In this document: positions 11,401-25,730 of the stretch, piece by piece
How the letters are laid out: the number at the start of each line of letters is the position of its first letter
Numbering within the stretch: the first letter of the stretch is position 1
Assembly (NCBI RefSeq): GCF_019703515.2
Contig: NC_059347.1
Coordinates: forward strand, 26,304,501 to 26,368,500
DNA: 64,000 nucleotides
Direction: 5' to 3'
Source of the DNA: Myxocyprinus asiaticus
Lineage: Eukaryota; Chordata; Actinopteri; Cypriniformes; Catostomidae
Notes under the pieces: model-generated
The model's input: only the letters and a program-made list of their open reading frames with translations
What the model was told of the DNA's origin: nothing
Databases searched by the model: none
Program-made: the position numbers and the translations under genes

Positions 11401-14400
11401 ATGTTAAATCTACCAGAGGTAGTATCATTTTAATGCGTGTGCTGAAGCTAATATATTGGAGAATGTTAGATGTTCCCTATCTTATTATGTATGATCCATT
11501 TACTGATACACACTTGGAATTGGGATGTTTAATATGCACAAAAAGTGCTGATTTAGGGGAGGAGGTACTGTATTTATTGTTTTCAAATAATATCCTTGTC
11601 CTATAATTTGGAAGATTATAAAAGAACAACTCCCAAACTTTGGAGGCAATACAAAGTTTTGGATGTAAGAGGAAAATATCAAAAGCAGTATTTTACCATG
11701 TAAACAGTTCCTAAATATTTGTTTTGAAGCCCATGCCTTCTCAAATCATGCAACATCTTGATCATTCACTTATTTAAAGTTGGCATGAAATAAAAATTTA
11801 CCCTATTTATTTTCTTAATGCACGTTACTTATTGTGAATGACTCATCCATGCATATATTTTGTTTTTAAAAAAAAAAAAACTTTTATTGACCTTGTTATC
11901 TTTAATTATAATGTCATAACTTGCTCTTCTGCTGATATGACTGATTGTTCTCTGCTGACGTATGCAAGGCTGTGTGTCAGTTAAGCCAACAGTCAAAAGT
12001 TTTTAGTCAGTTTTAACCCTGCCCTTTCAAGAGCCTGTCATGTAAACAAAGTTGGCGTAGAGATGGTAAAAGGGTGCATTTTTGGCTGTTTCAAAAACCC
12101 TCAAAAACTCTGTTCAATTCCCCAAACCTCGTTGGTTACGGGCCCGCTGGCTTGAATTTTTACATTTCAAAGAACGAGGAATAATGGCGAATTTGCTATT
12201 GTGTTCAAGGCATTTCAGGCCTCAGATGCATCAGATGGATGCAGAGTAAGTGGCTGGAGTTTATTCATATTTTTTAATGCAGGCAATTTCTGGGGTATCT
12301 TAGGAAGTACAGCACAAGTAAGTGTTCTTTATTCTTTATGATTAGTGCATAATATTGAGATTTTTTTTACAATCGTCGTAGGCAAAGTCCGCGATGATCT
12401 GTGTGCTTTTGTGGGCTGGTTATGTATCAGTGTTTTACTACATCAAAACATCAAACAGAACTACGCTCATCAAGGCCCTGTGACACAGCTTAAAACGGAC
12501 ATCACAATTGTTACAGATATGTGTTAACCAATGATATAAATGGAAATAACAGTCTGTTTAAGGAATAGCGGCTTGGCAGGTTAGTGAAAGTAAGGGAAAG
12601 AAAGCAGGCTGTGTCCTTATTATGTCTATTCAGGTCATGATGACACTTCCTCACACATATGGAGCGAGTTAAGTTTCTACTTACTGCCGTCTCTTCTGCC
12701 AAATGACTCACAGATTAAAGATCACGTTTAACTTATAATGACTTGCAGATTTAAAAAGCATTTGTCAGCTCATTCTGTCATGTGCCCACACTGTTATCTG
12801 AAAAGTTTTCATAATGAAGTGTAAGGAAATTACTGTAGATAAACTGAAAGATGAGCTCTCTGCAGCAATACAAGCAACTGCACTCTCAAAAGGAAAGCTT
12901 GAATTCATTGAATGCTCAGTTATGTTGTGTGTCTTACTGAGTGTGTGTTGATGATTTCCTCAATTGAGATGTAGATGACAGGTTTGCTGAGTGTCACCAT
13001 GTCAGAGTACTCATCCACGTTAAACTTCTCCTCTGGAGCTGGGACATCACAAGCTGCCTGGAAAAATCCCCTAAACACCAAAATGCCAAAGTTACCACCT
13101 ACATAAATACCATAAATCATGCAAAACAATATCAAAATGAATGACAGTTTTGCCCATATGCATAAATTAATCAATGGATACTACACTGCTCAAAAAAAAT
13201 GAAGGGAACACTTAAATCACACATCGGATCACGATGAACGAAATATATCGAAGATCAAAATCTTTACTGTGCATTGTGTAATTCGTTGAGAACAAAATGA
13301 AATAACAACGGTCAGTGGAAACCAAAATCACCAACCGACTGAGGGCTGTATTCAAACTCACACTGAAAATCAAAGTAAACAATTGAAATCACAGGCTGTT
13401 CCAACTTGCGTGAATTTCATCACAGCAACTCAATGTGACTCAGTAGTGTGTATGGCCCCCACATGCCTGTATGCACTCCCGACAACGTCCGGGCATGCTC
13501 CTGATGAGACAGCGGATGGTGTCCTGGGGGATCTCCTCCCACACCTGGATCAGGGCATCAGTGAGCTCATGGACAGTCTGTGGCGCAAATTGGTGGCGTC
13601 AGATGCACCGATACATAACGTCCCAAAGGTTCTCAATTGGATTCAGGTCTGGAGAACGTGAGGGCCAGTCAATGGCATCAATGCCTTCGTCATCCAGGAA
13701 CTGCCTACAGACTCTGGCCACATGAGTCCGGGCATTGTCCTGCACCAGGAGGAACCCAGGGCCCACTGCACCAGCGTAAGGTCTGACGATGGGTCTGAGG
13801 ATTTCATCCCGTCTGTCACATGTGCTCAGTGTGAACCTGCTCTCATTTGTGAAGAGAACGGGGCACCAGTGGCAGAACTGCCAATTCTGGTGTTCTCTGG
13901 CGAATGCCAATCGAGCTGCACGGTGCTGGGCTGTGAGCACAGGTCCCACTAGAGGATAGGCCCTCATGCCACCCTCATGGAGTCTGTTTCTGACAGTTTG
14001 GTCAGAAAAATACACACCAGTAGCCCGCTGGAGGTAATTTTGTAGGGCTCTGGCAGTGCTCCTCCTGTTCCACTCGCACAAGGGAGCAGATACCGGTCCT
14101 GCTGCTGGGTTGATGCCCTTCTACGGTCCTGTCCACCTCTCCTCTTGTAACGGCCCGTCTCTTGGTATCTCCTCCATGCTCTTGAGACTGTATTGGGAGA
14201 CACAGCAAACCTTCTTGCGACGGCACATATGGATGTGCCATCCTGGAGGAGCTGGACTACCTGTGCAACCTGAATGGGCTGCAGGTACCGCCTCATGGTA
14301 CCAGTGGTGACAAGGACACTAGCAAAACGCAAAACCAGAGTAGCTAAGGAAGGATAAGGAGAGAGCAATTGTCTGTGGCCACCACCTGCAAAACCATTCC

Positions 14401-17400
14401 CTTTTCGGGGGTTGTTTTGCTTTTGCCTCTCCAGTGCACCTGTTGTCACTTTCATTTGCACCAAAACAGGTGACATTGATTCACAATTGCTTAGGCTTCC
14501 TAACTGGACAGATTGATATCCCTGAAGTTTAATTGACTTGGTGTTATACTGTGATGATTACGTGTTCCCTTAATTTTTTTGAGCAGTGTATAATGTTTGT
14601 TTGTTATGTTTAAAGGGATAGTTCACCCAAAACTGAAAATCACTCATCATTTACTCACCCTCATGATATCCCAGGTGTGTATGACTTTCTTTCTTTACCA
14701 GAACACGTGTGAAGAAAAATAGCTCAGTAGGTCCTTAAAACGCAAGTGGATGATGATCACACTTTTGTAGCTCCAAAAATCACAAATATTGAGCATAAAT
14801 GTCATCCATACGACTCCAGCAGTTACATTAATGTCTTCTAAAGCAACACAATCACTTTTGGTGCAATAAATATCAATATTTAAGTACTCTTTATCTATAA
14901 ACCATCACTTCCAGTAAGCGTCACAAGAGCGCAGAGTTCACGCTGTCTCTCATGTGATGTATTTGCGTTGCCATGTTACGGACGTAATCTCATATTCTTC
15001 TCTCGGTTGAGACATCAAGGATAAGCACACAAATGCTCTATTGATAGAAATACAGATCAACCAAAACCAACTAAGCTTCTGTACAGCGTTCCTCCTACTC
15101 AGTTTGTAAACAGCGCTGCTCTTCTGGGTATGTTGCACGTGCGTCAGTTCTCATGTGACGTGATTACGTTACAAACACATACTGCTGCTGACCGGAAGAG
15201 ATGATTTGGAGTTAAAAAGTACTTAAATATTGATCTTTTTTGCACCAAAAGTAATCTTGTCGCTTTAGAAGACATTAATTTAACCGCTGGAGTCGTATGG
15301 ATGACGTTTATGCTGACTGTCTGTTCTTTTTGGAGCTTCCAAAGTCGGATCATCATTCACTTGCATTTTAAGGATCTACTGAGCTGAGATATTTTTCCAT
15401 TTTTCCATTTCTTCAAATGTGTTCTGGTGAAGAAAGAAAAACATACACACCTGGGATATCATGAGGGTGAGTAAATGATGATAATTTCACCTTCGGCTTG
15501 CTCACTGGGTTTCTAAATACAATTATTATTTAATTACTTATTTTTATACACATTTCATAATCGTATTTAATCAAACTACACAATGATGACTCTAAGACTT
15601 TATAGATATTACGGTTTAATTTTCTGTTAATGCATGATTTTTTTGTAAAGCTGCTTTGAAATGATGTGTGTTGTGAAAGACGCTATACAAATAAAAATGA
15701 CTTGACTTGACTTGACATTATTGGGTGAACTAACCCTTTAAGGAAGATATTTCCATATTGTACCATGGAAAGGAAAAAGAACTACTGCCTCATAAATGAT
15801 ATTCAAATGCTTAAGCCTCCAGATCTGCAGATTTATTGCAGAGCTTTATTGCCAAATATGCTAACACACACAATGTATTTGTCATGGTGACAGAAGCTTC
15901 CAGTGAAAAGAGAATGCAACCATATATACATACATACAAACATATATATATATATATATATTTAAATATATATACATATAGTGACATGAAAATAAAAGAA
16001 ATAAGATATAACAGAAAAAAAGAGAAATAGTTTGGAATAATGTACAGATTTTGCTGTTTTGGAAGGAAACTGGTACTTTAATTCACCAAAGTGATATTCA
16101 ACAGATCACAAAGTATAGTCAGGACATTACTGATATAAAAAACAGCCCCATCACTATTTGAAAAAAGTCATTTTTGATCAAATCTAGACAGGCCCCATTT
16201 CCAGCAGCCATCACTCCAACACCTTATCCTTGAGCAATCATGCTAAATTGCTAATTTGGTACTAGAAAATCACTTGCCATTATATCAAACCCTGTTTTTG
16301 AGTTGCCACAGTATGCAATAGACTGGCATGTCTTAAGGTCAATATTAGGTCAAAAATGGCAAAAAAGAAACAGCTTTCTCTAGAAACTCGTCAAGTCAAT
16401 CATTGTTTTGAGGAATGAAGGCTATACAATGCTTGAAATTGCCAAAAAACTGAAGATTTCATACAAAGGTGTACACTACAGTCTTCAAAGACAAAAGACA
16501 ACTGGCTCTAACAAGGACAGAAAGAGATGTGGAAGGCCCAGATATACAACTAAACAAGAGGATAAGTACATCAGAGTCTCTAGTTTGAGAAATAGATGCC
16601 TCACATATCCTCAGCTGACAGCTTCATTGAATTCTGCCCACACAACACAGGTTTCATGTACAACAGTAAAGAGAAGACTCAGGGGTGCAGGCCTTATGGG
16701 AAGAATTGCAAAGAAAAAGCCACTTTTGAAACAGAAAAACAAAAAGAAAAGGTTAGAGTGGACAAAGAAACACAGATATTGGACAATAGATAATTGGAAA
16801 AGAGTGTTATGGATCTTAACCCCATTGAGCTTATGTGGGATCAGCTAGACTATAAGGTGCGTGAGAAGTGCCTGACAAGACATCTATGGCAAGTGCTACA
16901 GGAAGAATGGGGTGAAATGTCACCCGAGTATCTGGACAAACTGACAGCTAGAATGCCAAGGATCTGCAAAGCTGTCAACTCTTTGAAGTAGATTAAGTTT
17001 TTTTTCAAATTGTAATAGTAATTTTTCACGTTATTAATGTCCTGACATTGTGATGAGTTGAATGCCACTTCGGTGAATAAAAGTACCAATTTCTTTCCAT
17101 AAGAGCAAAATCAGTACATTATTCCAAATTTTTGGCCACCAGTGTACAACAGAGCAATAATGTTGTTCGAAAATTTTATATACAGATATATAGTTATGTG
17201 CAGGTGAAGATGTAGGATATGTTAAAGAATATACACCGATTAGCCACAACATTAAAACCACCTGCCTAATATTGTGTAGGTCCCCCTCGTGCCGCCAAAA
17301 CAGCGCCAACCAACTGAACAGAGAGGTTATCTTAGACTTTGTCAGTTCGAACCAGTCTGGCCATCCTCTGTTGACCTCTCTCATCAACAAGGCCTTTCTG

Positions 17401-20400
17401 TCCACAGAACTGCCCCTCACTGGATGTTTTTTTTTGTTTTTGGCACCATTCGGAGTAAATTCTAGAGACTTGGTCATGTAAATCCCAGGAGATCAGCAGT
17501 TACAGAAATACTCAAACCAGCCAGTCTGGCACCAACAACCATCCATGTGATTATCTAATCAGCCATTTATGTGACAGCAGTGTATAAAATCATGCAGATA
17601 TGGGTCAGAAGCTTCATTTAATGTTCACATCAACCATCAGAATGGGTAAAAAAAAAAAAATCTCAGTGATTTGGAGTGTGGCATGATTGTTGGTTCTGTA
17701 ACTGCTGATCTCCTGGGATTTTCATGCACAACAGTCTCTAGAATTTACTCCGAATGGTGCCAAAAAACAAAACAAAAAAAAACATCCAGTGAGTGGCAGT
17801 TCTGTGAACGAAAATGCCTTGTTGACGAGAGAGAACAACGGAGAAAGGCCAGACTGGTTCGAACTGACAAAGTCTACGGTAACTCAGATAACCGCTCTGT
17901 ACAATTGTGGTGAGAAGAACATCATCTCAGAATGCTATTCTGAGATGCAGGTTGGTGCTGTTTTGGCAGCACGAGGGGGACCTACACAATATTAGGCAGG
18001 TGGTTTTAATGTTGTGGCTGATCGATGTAAATGAAATATGGATATATGTAGGAATGGATGGATTGAATATTGCACATTGTTGTATTGACAAAAGGAAAGT
18101 ATTTGGGGGCAGTTTAAACTGTTCATGAGATGGATGGCCTGAGAGAAAAAACTGTTTCTGTGCCTGATAGTTCTGGTGCTCAGTAGCGCCGTCCAGAAAG
18201 CAACAGTTCGAAAAAGAAGTGTTCTGGGTGATTGAGCTCAAGAGTGATTTTACCAGCCCTTTTCATCACTCTGGATGTGTACAATCCAAGCAGGGTGGGT
18301 AGGGGAGCACCAATAATCCTTTCAACAGAAGACAGACTCAATGACTGCTGAGTAGAACTGTATCAGCAGCGCCTATGGCAGGTTAAACTTCCTCAGCTGG
18401 TGAAGGAAGTACAACCTCTGTTGGGCCTGTTTCAAAATTTAGTCTATGTGTGTCTCCCACTTCAGATCCTGTGAGATGGTAGTGCCCAGGAACCTGAATG
18501 TCTCCACTGCTGCCACAGTGCTCTTCAGAATGGTGAGCGTGTTTAATGTTGGGGTGTTCCTCTTAAAGTCCACTATCATCTCCACTGTTTTGAGCATGTT
18601 CAGTTCCAGGTTGTTTTGACTGCACCAGACGGCCAACTATTCAACCTCCCTTCTGTATGCAGACTCATCGTCATCTTGGAAGAGGCCGATGACTGTGCTG
18701 TGAAGGTCAGAGCAGGTGTGGTGTGTTTGTGTGAATGGGCTTTTCAAATCTAAAGTAAAACACATTCAGGTCATCAGCCAGTTGTTGATTCCCTACAGTA
18801 TTGGGGGATGGTGTCTTATAGCTGGTAAAGTCTTTCAGGCCTCTCCACACTGATGCAGGGTCGTTAGCTGAAAACTGTTTTTTCAGCTTTTCAGAATAGC
18901 TTCTTTCAGCCACTCTAATCTCTTTTGTCTGTCTGTTTTTAGCCTGATTGTACAAGATTTTATCCCCACTTCTGTAAGCATCCTCTTTGGCCTGACGAAG
19001 CTGCTTGAGTTTTGCTGTAAACTATAGTTTGTCATTGTTGTATGCTAAATAAGTCCTAGTAGGAATGCACATATCCTCACAGAAACTGATATATGATGTC
19101 CCAGTATTTGTGAGCTCATCCAGGTCTGTGGCTGCAGCCTCAGAAACACTCCAATCAGTGCAGTCAAAGCAGTCTTGTAGTTCCAGTTCTGCTTCATTGG
19201 TCCATCTCTTTACAGTCCTTTCTACAGGTTTAGCTGATTTTAGTTTCTGCCTGTAGATCGGAAGAAAATGAACCAGATAGTGATCAGAGTGTCCCAAAGC
19301 TGCTCGAGGGACAGAGCAATATGCATCCTTTATTGTTGTGTAGCAATGATCCAGTGTATTTCTGTCTCTGGAAGGTCATGTAATGTGCACCTCTAAATTA
19401 GGACAGCACATATTCTTCAGCGTCGTTACATCTGTAAACCAACATTCGTAGATGTAAAAATATGTTCCACTGCCTCTCGTTATCCCTGTTAACTCCCGGT
19501 AGATGTAATGCACTGTCCAGAATGGCTTCACTTCACTTAGGAAGAGAGTGGAAATTCGCTAGATGGATTCTTGGCAGCACGGTTCGAAAGCCGTGCTGTC
19601 TGAACTTGACCAGTGCACCGGCTTGCTTCCCTCGCTTGCGTTTCATAGCACGCTTGAACAACACAGCTGCTCCTCCGACAAAAATGTCCAACAGAACATC
19701 CGAATAATCAAAAACTGGTAAAAGAATGTCTGGCGTGTGCTGCCGAATATTCAGCAGCTCTTCTCTGGTAAAACTGATCTGAAATAAATTACTAAACACA
19801 GGACAAACAAACAAAAACAGCAAAAGAAATGGAGAGCTGCATACCGAGGCGGCCAGATGGACAGGATATGAGAAGCAGGTCTGTTCTATTTTATTTACTG
19901 TAACTTCTAGTATCAATTATTTTCTTTATATACACTTGTCATTGGATATTGATAATGACTGTTTTGACCAAAGCATCGAAAACAAATCCATGGATAATAT
20001 ATTGTCAGTTTGGATGAGAGGTGCATGTTTGCAAAAACAGCCACAATACAAAAGAGCAATAATCCAGCTAAAGTATAAACTTCCAAATAAAAAAATTATC
20101 CAGTAAGTATTCCATTTGCAGCTATTGAGTGTCTGCATAGTCTATAATACAGAACATCATCATGACATTGAGAGACTATGAGAGTCGAGTGGTACTGCAA
20201 TATTTTGTTCCTATAATGTCAAAAGCTATCAGGCTGAATTTGTAATATAATAGAGCAATAATTCAGCTCAAGTGTGAACTGCCAGGTCAATCATGGACAT
20301 GTCCATTGGCAGAGCTGCTGAGAATGAAAGAGGAAAAGAAAACAGTGGGGAGTTTCCAGTAAGCATTACTCACTGGTGTGGGAACCAGGGTCTCTGGGCA

Positions 20401-20428
20401 ATAAGGTCAGTTAGTACTTCCAACCTCC

Positions 20429-20470
<42 letters not shown>

Positions 20471-23400
20471 ACTAATGTGCCCGAAGTGGTGCCACATGTC
20501 CCTTCTCTCTGCTGATTCCTTACTTTCATACAAAAACACTTTCTCACCTTTCACCTCCATTTCCATGTATTCCAGAGTCTGTCGTGACCCTCTGACCTTT
20601 GTATAATCTATTTTTGTCATGTGTATTTTGTTGATTCATGTTTTTCAGGTTTTTTAATTTGAAAAGTTTAGTTCCTGTTTCCTGTACTGTTTTTCCTCCA
20701 TGTTCATGTGTCTTGTTTTCACTGGTTTATTGGTTGATTATCTTGTTATCAGTTCTGTCTGTTTATTGGTTATCTTTGTCATGTGTTCTCCCATGTCCAT
20801 GTATTTAAACCCTCATGTTTTCCATTGTCCTTTGTCAAGTAAGTGTTTGGTACGTTGTTCATGTCACGTCACGTCATGTCATGTCAAGTCATGCAAGTTC
20901 AAACAAGTTCATGTTTATGTTTCATTCATGTTTGTAGTTAGGGTTTTCATGTTTATTAATAAATTGCACTTGGGTTCTTCAGTTCATCATCTTCATCACT
21001 GTCAGTGCCAGCAGCGCATCATTAAAAAAAAAATCTTCCACTTTATCAGTTTTCCCAGGAATCTATTCATGCTATAAAAGATGTTTGTACCTGTTGTGCA
21101 TGAATTATGAAAATCCTAAAGCTGCTTTGAAAATGACAGCTTACTGCAACATGGTGATATATTGGAACAACTCTTGCATTGTACATTTTCTGCTGAAGTT
21201 CACAAATTTTAACTGTGAACTGTATTGGCCAATGGGTTGTGATTATTAAAATGATTAATGTCTTTGACTCATAAATCACCCTGCTGAAAAGGCTAGCACA
21301 TTTTGGGGTTTGGATGCTGATGTCCCCACTAGGCTTCTTCAAGGTATTGTTTATCATCCATCTATCCATCCATCTATTTCCTATAGCTGCTTATCCTATG
21401 TAGGGTCGTGGGTAGTGCTGGAGCCTATCCCAGCTGTCTCGGGCCGGTGGCAGGGAAACTCATGCTGGTGTAACCTGGTCTTTTTTAGCATGGCGAGTCT
21501 GTATTTGATATATATTATCTTAGTAATTCAGTGTATTTTAGTAGTAATGCATACTTGGTAATCAGGCGACATGTTTATGGTTCGTCATTAAATTTCCCTG
21601 CACCTGGAACCTGGAGTGTTCACCTCACCTGAACCTTTGGTAGGTCTGTGAGATGTAGCTGTTCATGGCGGTAAGGTGGTCACTCTCATCCTCAAATAGC
21701 TTGTTGGCGGCAGCATGCTGTAGCATCTTGGCCACTGAAGCCAGGTTCCTCCTCTGCTCTGAGTGCACCTGCCCTCCAGCAGTCATGTCAATGATGTCAA
21801 AGCCATCTGGAGCCACAATGGCAGGGTTCATGTAACGGTAATAGAGTAGAGTCCCTACAATCTGTTGGAAGAAGATGTCACCATTCAAACAGCACATAAT
21901 TGATGTGAACCGATAGGAATATTTTGCTTGGTTCGACATACAGTATGTACTATTAAATCTGTTGTGGTTTGCTGTGTCAAGCAATTTCACCTGCATATCA
22001 TGTATGACAAGAACTTTAAGATACTGTTTTAATATGATTACAATTTATCTAGCCTTACTGATCTTGGACCCAGTGCAACAGGATAGACTCTTACGTTTTA
22101 AAGTGAAAATATAGTTTAGAAGAAAGATGTTTTAGACTAAAATGTTAAAAATCTGACCTTTAATAATTCGTCCTCTGTGGCGTCAGGGAATTTCTCATGA
22201 AGTGCGTCCTTTAGAACTTTAGCAATATATCTCATGCCATAACTGCATGCAAAAAAAATATAAAAAAAATAATAATAATACAAGATATGAAATGGTGCAA
22301 AATAAAAAACTCAGCAGCAGAAAAAAACAAAAACATGTTTAGCCATACCTTTAAATAATGAGAGGTTAGCAACACATGAGAAAGATTTCAAATTCCACAG
22401 TGCTGACAATATATTGAAAAAATCTCATCCTGTTTGGTGTCATTTCTTTATTTATAAAGAAATTTTCCTGCCCTCTTGTGCACAATGACACCATAAAGGC
22501 AAATCAAATAAAGGAACCTTCCATTATTTCACAAATACAATCAAATAAATGAAACTTAATGAAGAAAAAATGAACAGAAAGAATCTGCATCTGTTTGAAA
22601 GGTTGGGTGTGGTTGGTTACGGGATTGTGTCCAGCGATGACATGATAGAGCCGAGTACTTTGTCTGTGACTGTACGGAGTATCTGATTGGAGCATTCCAG
22701 TTTGGCCCTCACTTCCTCATGTGAGAAAGCCTGCTCTGGTGTGACCTCATATGGCAGCTTACTGAGAAATAAAGTTCAATTGAGTTAAAAATGTATTTAA
22801 AAAAGTTAAATATTCCAATTATAACATTTGCAATGTAAGATAAACTTTTAGTGTTCATATGTGGAAAAGTATATATAATTTTAGCACTAAGAGTAGGAAA
22901 ATAAATGTGAATGAGTGTAAATGAGAGTTGAGATGTGTACACAGTTTGTGGAGAGTGAGTGTGCAAGTATGCGAGACCATTGTTTTAAGAGTGTGTGTGT
23001 ATATGAACCTGGCCTCTCCTGTAGCTGTCTCTAGTTGATTAACCCAGGCCTTGTAGATGTCTACAGGGTTAGTGTTAATGCCCAGGTTCTTGTCCTCGAT
23101 GATCTCTTTAACCACAGGGCCCAGCAGCTGTCTGAGGGCGTTCTGACCGCGAGCACCACGGTAAAAGCTCAAAACCATCTTTATGACTGTAGGGTTCCCT
23201 GTCACTATTTCCTGGATATGATCCACCTTAGATCTGTCAGAGAGGTGACCGAAGAGTTACAATGACTTCATACTGTATATTGTTGTTATATTTGCAATGC
23301 GTTATAATGCTACTGTGCACAAATGGGAAGATGACATGACAGGTCAGTCAGTGTCCCGCAATATAATATGTTATACAATATCTAGAACTATTTTAAACAG

Positions 23401-25675
23401 CATTTACTAATTCTTTTACAATTACTATGCATGCTATTGTCATGACCTCATATTAACTGAGAGACTGCATGGGATCTTGTGTGACATTAATTTGTCACAC
23501 CATAGAGCAGCTAAAAAAAGTGTGTAGCTGACAAATATGGCATGACAAGCCAATTAATTTATCAAATTAATCGCAATTTATCGTATATATCAGTATTTGC
23601 TGAGAAAAGCCCCCCAAATAAAGATGATTCATATAATGCATAATAATTCAAATATTTATAAATATAATACGTAGGGCTTATAATAAATACACAATACTGA
23701 TTGAAATTCAGTTTGAAATAATTTGCATTACTGTGGCAGATGAATAAAGCCAAATCAATAAGTGGCTGAAGAACTAAATATTGTTTTATTCTCATATCAT
23801 TGAACAAGCCTACAGTTGACAGCAATATGTTTTGTACTAAGTTGGTCAATGTGTCAAGTTTTCACAGAATGCGTTCTTGAGGTCTGTTTTTAATTGTTGC
23901 TCTATGTAAATGTGCATGCCTCAGATGGATGCATTTGGAGAGTCTCACTGGTTTTCAGCGTCATAAACGGCACATTTTGAGGACTCTGTGTCAAGAAGTG
24001 TAAACTAGTGTAAACGCATCTCAAGATTCCTGTTTTCTGTTGTGCTTTGTCAGTGAGCAGTTCACATTTAGTGGCTGCGCTGCTTGTGAGGTTGGCGGCC
24101 CATAAAAACAGATGTACTTCAAGCTTGAATGGAAGGAAAATCCGTACTTTTATTATGGAATTAATGTATGCGTCAGTGTGCATCATTAATTAATTGTGTT
24201 AATTATTTTTACACATTTTTAAATATAATTAATCACACTAAATTAATGCAATAAATCGACAGTTCAGGCAGGTCACATGTGTCAAGCTTGCAATCAGCTG
24301 ACGCTCAGCTGATCATGACGTCTACCAATACAATTCAGACACTTATCAGAGCAGTTCTATTTAAGTCCCCCATTTATTCATTGCCTTAGCTGCCTTTCCA
24401 TTGTATGGATGCAAGCTGCACTTAACACCCTCCCCCATCCCCAGCTCCACCTCATATATATACATATATATATATTCTGCACTGTATATTGTATCCCAAA
24501 TGTTGTAAGTAAAATAAACGTTATTTGTCAACTACACACTTATTGTTCATAATAACAAATAAAATAAAAAGCAATTTATGTATTAATTGCAATTGTAATT
24601 AGCAATTTTATTATAGTAGCTTGATATTAAGTTTCTCTCCAAAACACCAAGTTTTTTCTACTGCATTGATATTTGACATTGATACTTGTAACTAATTTGT
24701 CACACCACAGAGTGGTTAAAAGGCGATTCCAAATGGTAAAAAACTTTCCCATAATTCACATATACAGTACTTTATATTTAAAGTACAGCAGGGACTAAAA
24801 ACAAAATGTTTTTTCATTTCGGTTCGTTCTGAGCAAAAACTGTATTTTTTCATTCCGATTCAGAAGTTCCACAGCATCCTTTCCAAAAGGTTACCAGTTA
24901 GAACAAAATAAAGGAGCGGTTAATAACATTCTTTTAAAAATGACAATACTCTGCAATAAGGGGTGGGTGAAATACCAAAAGCAGTGTTGCCAGATCTCGC
25001 AAGAGAAACATGATCTGGAAAAACAAGCCCAAAATAAGCCAACTGCCTCATCAAAATAAGCGAAAGTAAGCTTTTTTCCCTGTGTGGTGGATTTATCGGC
25101 ATAGAAATCGTAACAAGCAGTTAATTAACAGTTAAGTATAATTTTATTTACAGATCTGCTTCTGTCAAAACATGGCAGCAATCAAATCTGTGTTAATGCA
25201 TCATATCTAACAAAATTCAGTGAAGACTTGGAAACAACTGAGAAAAGTTCTTTTTACCTCTAATAATGTTTTCCTTGTATCTGGATTAGATGTGCATGTA
25301 TATTTAGTAATTATATATAGTTGTTAAAAAGGTCTTCATTCAGAGAATGGACAATTAGGCAAAGAAATGTGTGATGCAGCAGTTTCCTTCAGAATCAAAG
25401 CACGTTTAATTTTTTTCAGGCATCATGAAGTGGTGTAGTTCCAAAAATATACTGTGATAAACCCTTTGGCCTTTAGTTTCATGAAAAAATTATCAGAACA
25501 AAATTAACCGGTTATAACCAGTTACCAGAATTTAAAAATAATGTTTTCACTCCAGGACAATTGAAAATCACTTTGTTCCGGTTTTCGGTTACGTTCTGCT
25601 AAAAAAAGTTTTCGTTTTCGTTTTTTGTTTCTTGAACAGTTTTTAGTCCTTGCAGTACAGTATACAGTATACACA

Positions 25676-25730
<55 letters not shown>

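Noticed and set aside
17927..18241. 104-codon minus-strand ORF
   Set aside because: Bridges the palindromic element and the LINE tail; its N-terminal half matches LINE 3' coding sequence and the rest is chance.
20700..21077. 125-codon plus-strand ORF rich in Cys, Val and Phe
   Set aside because: Composed of TGTTCATGT-like simple repeats inside a possible LTR; compositional, not coding.
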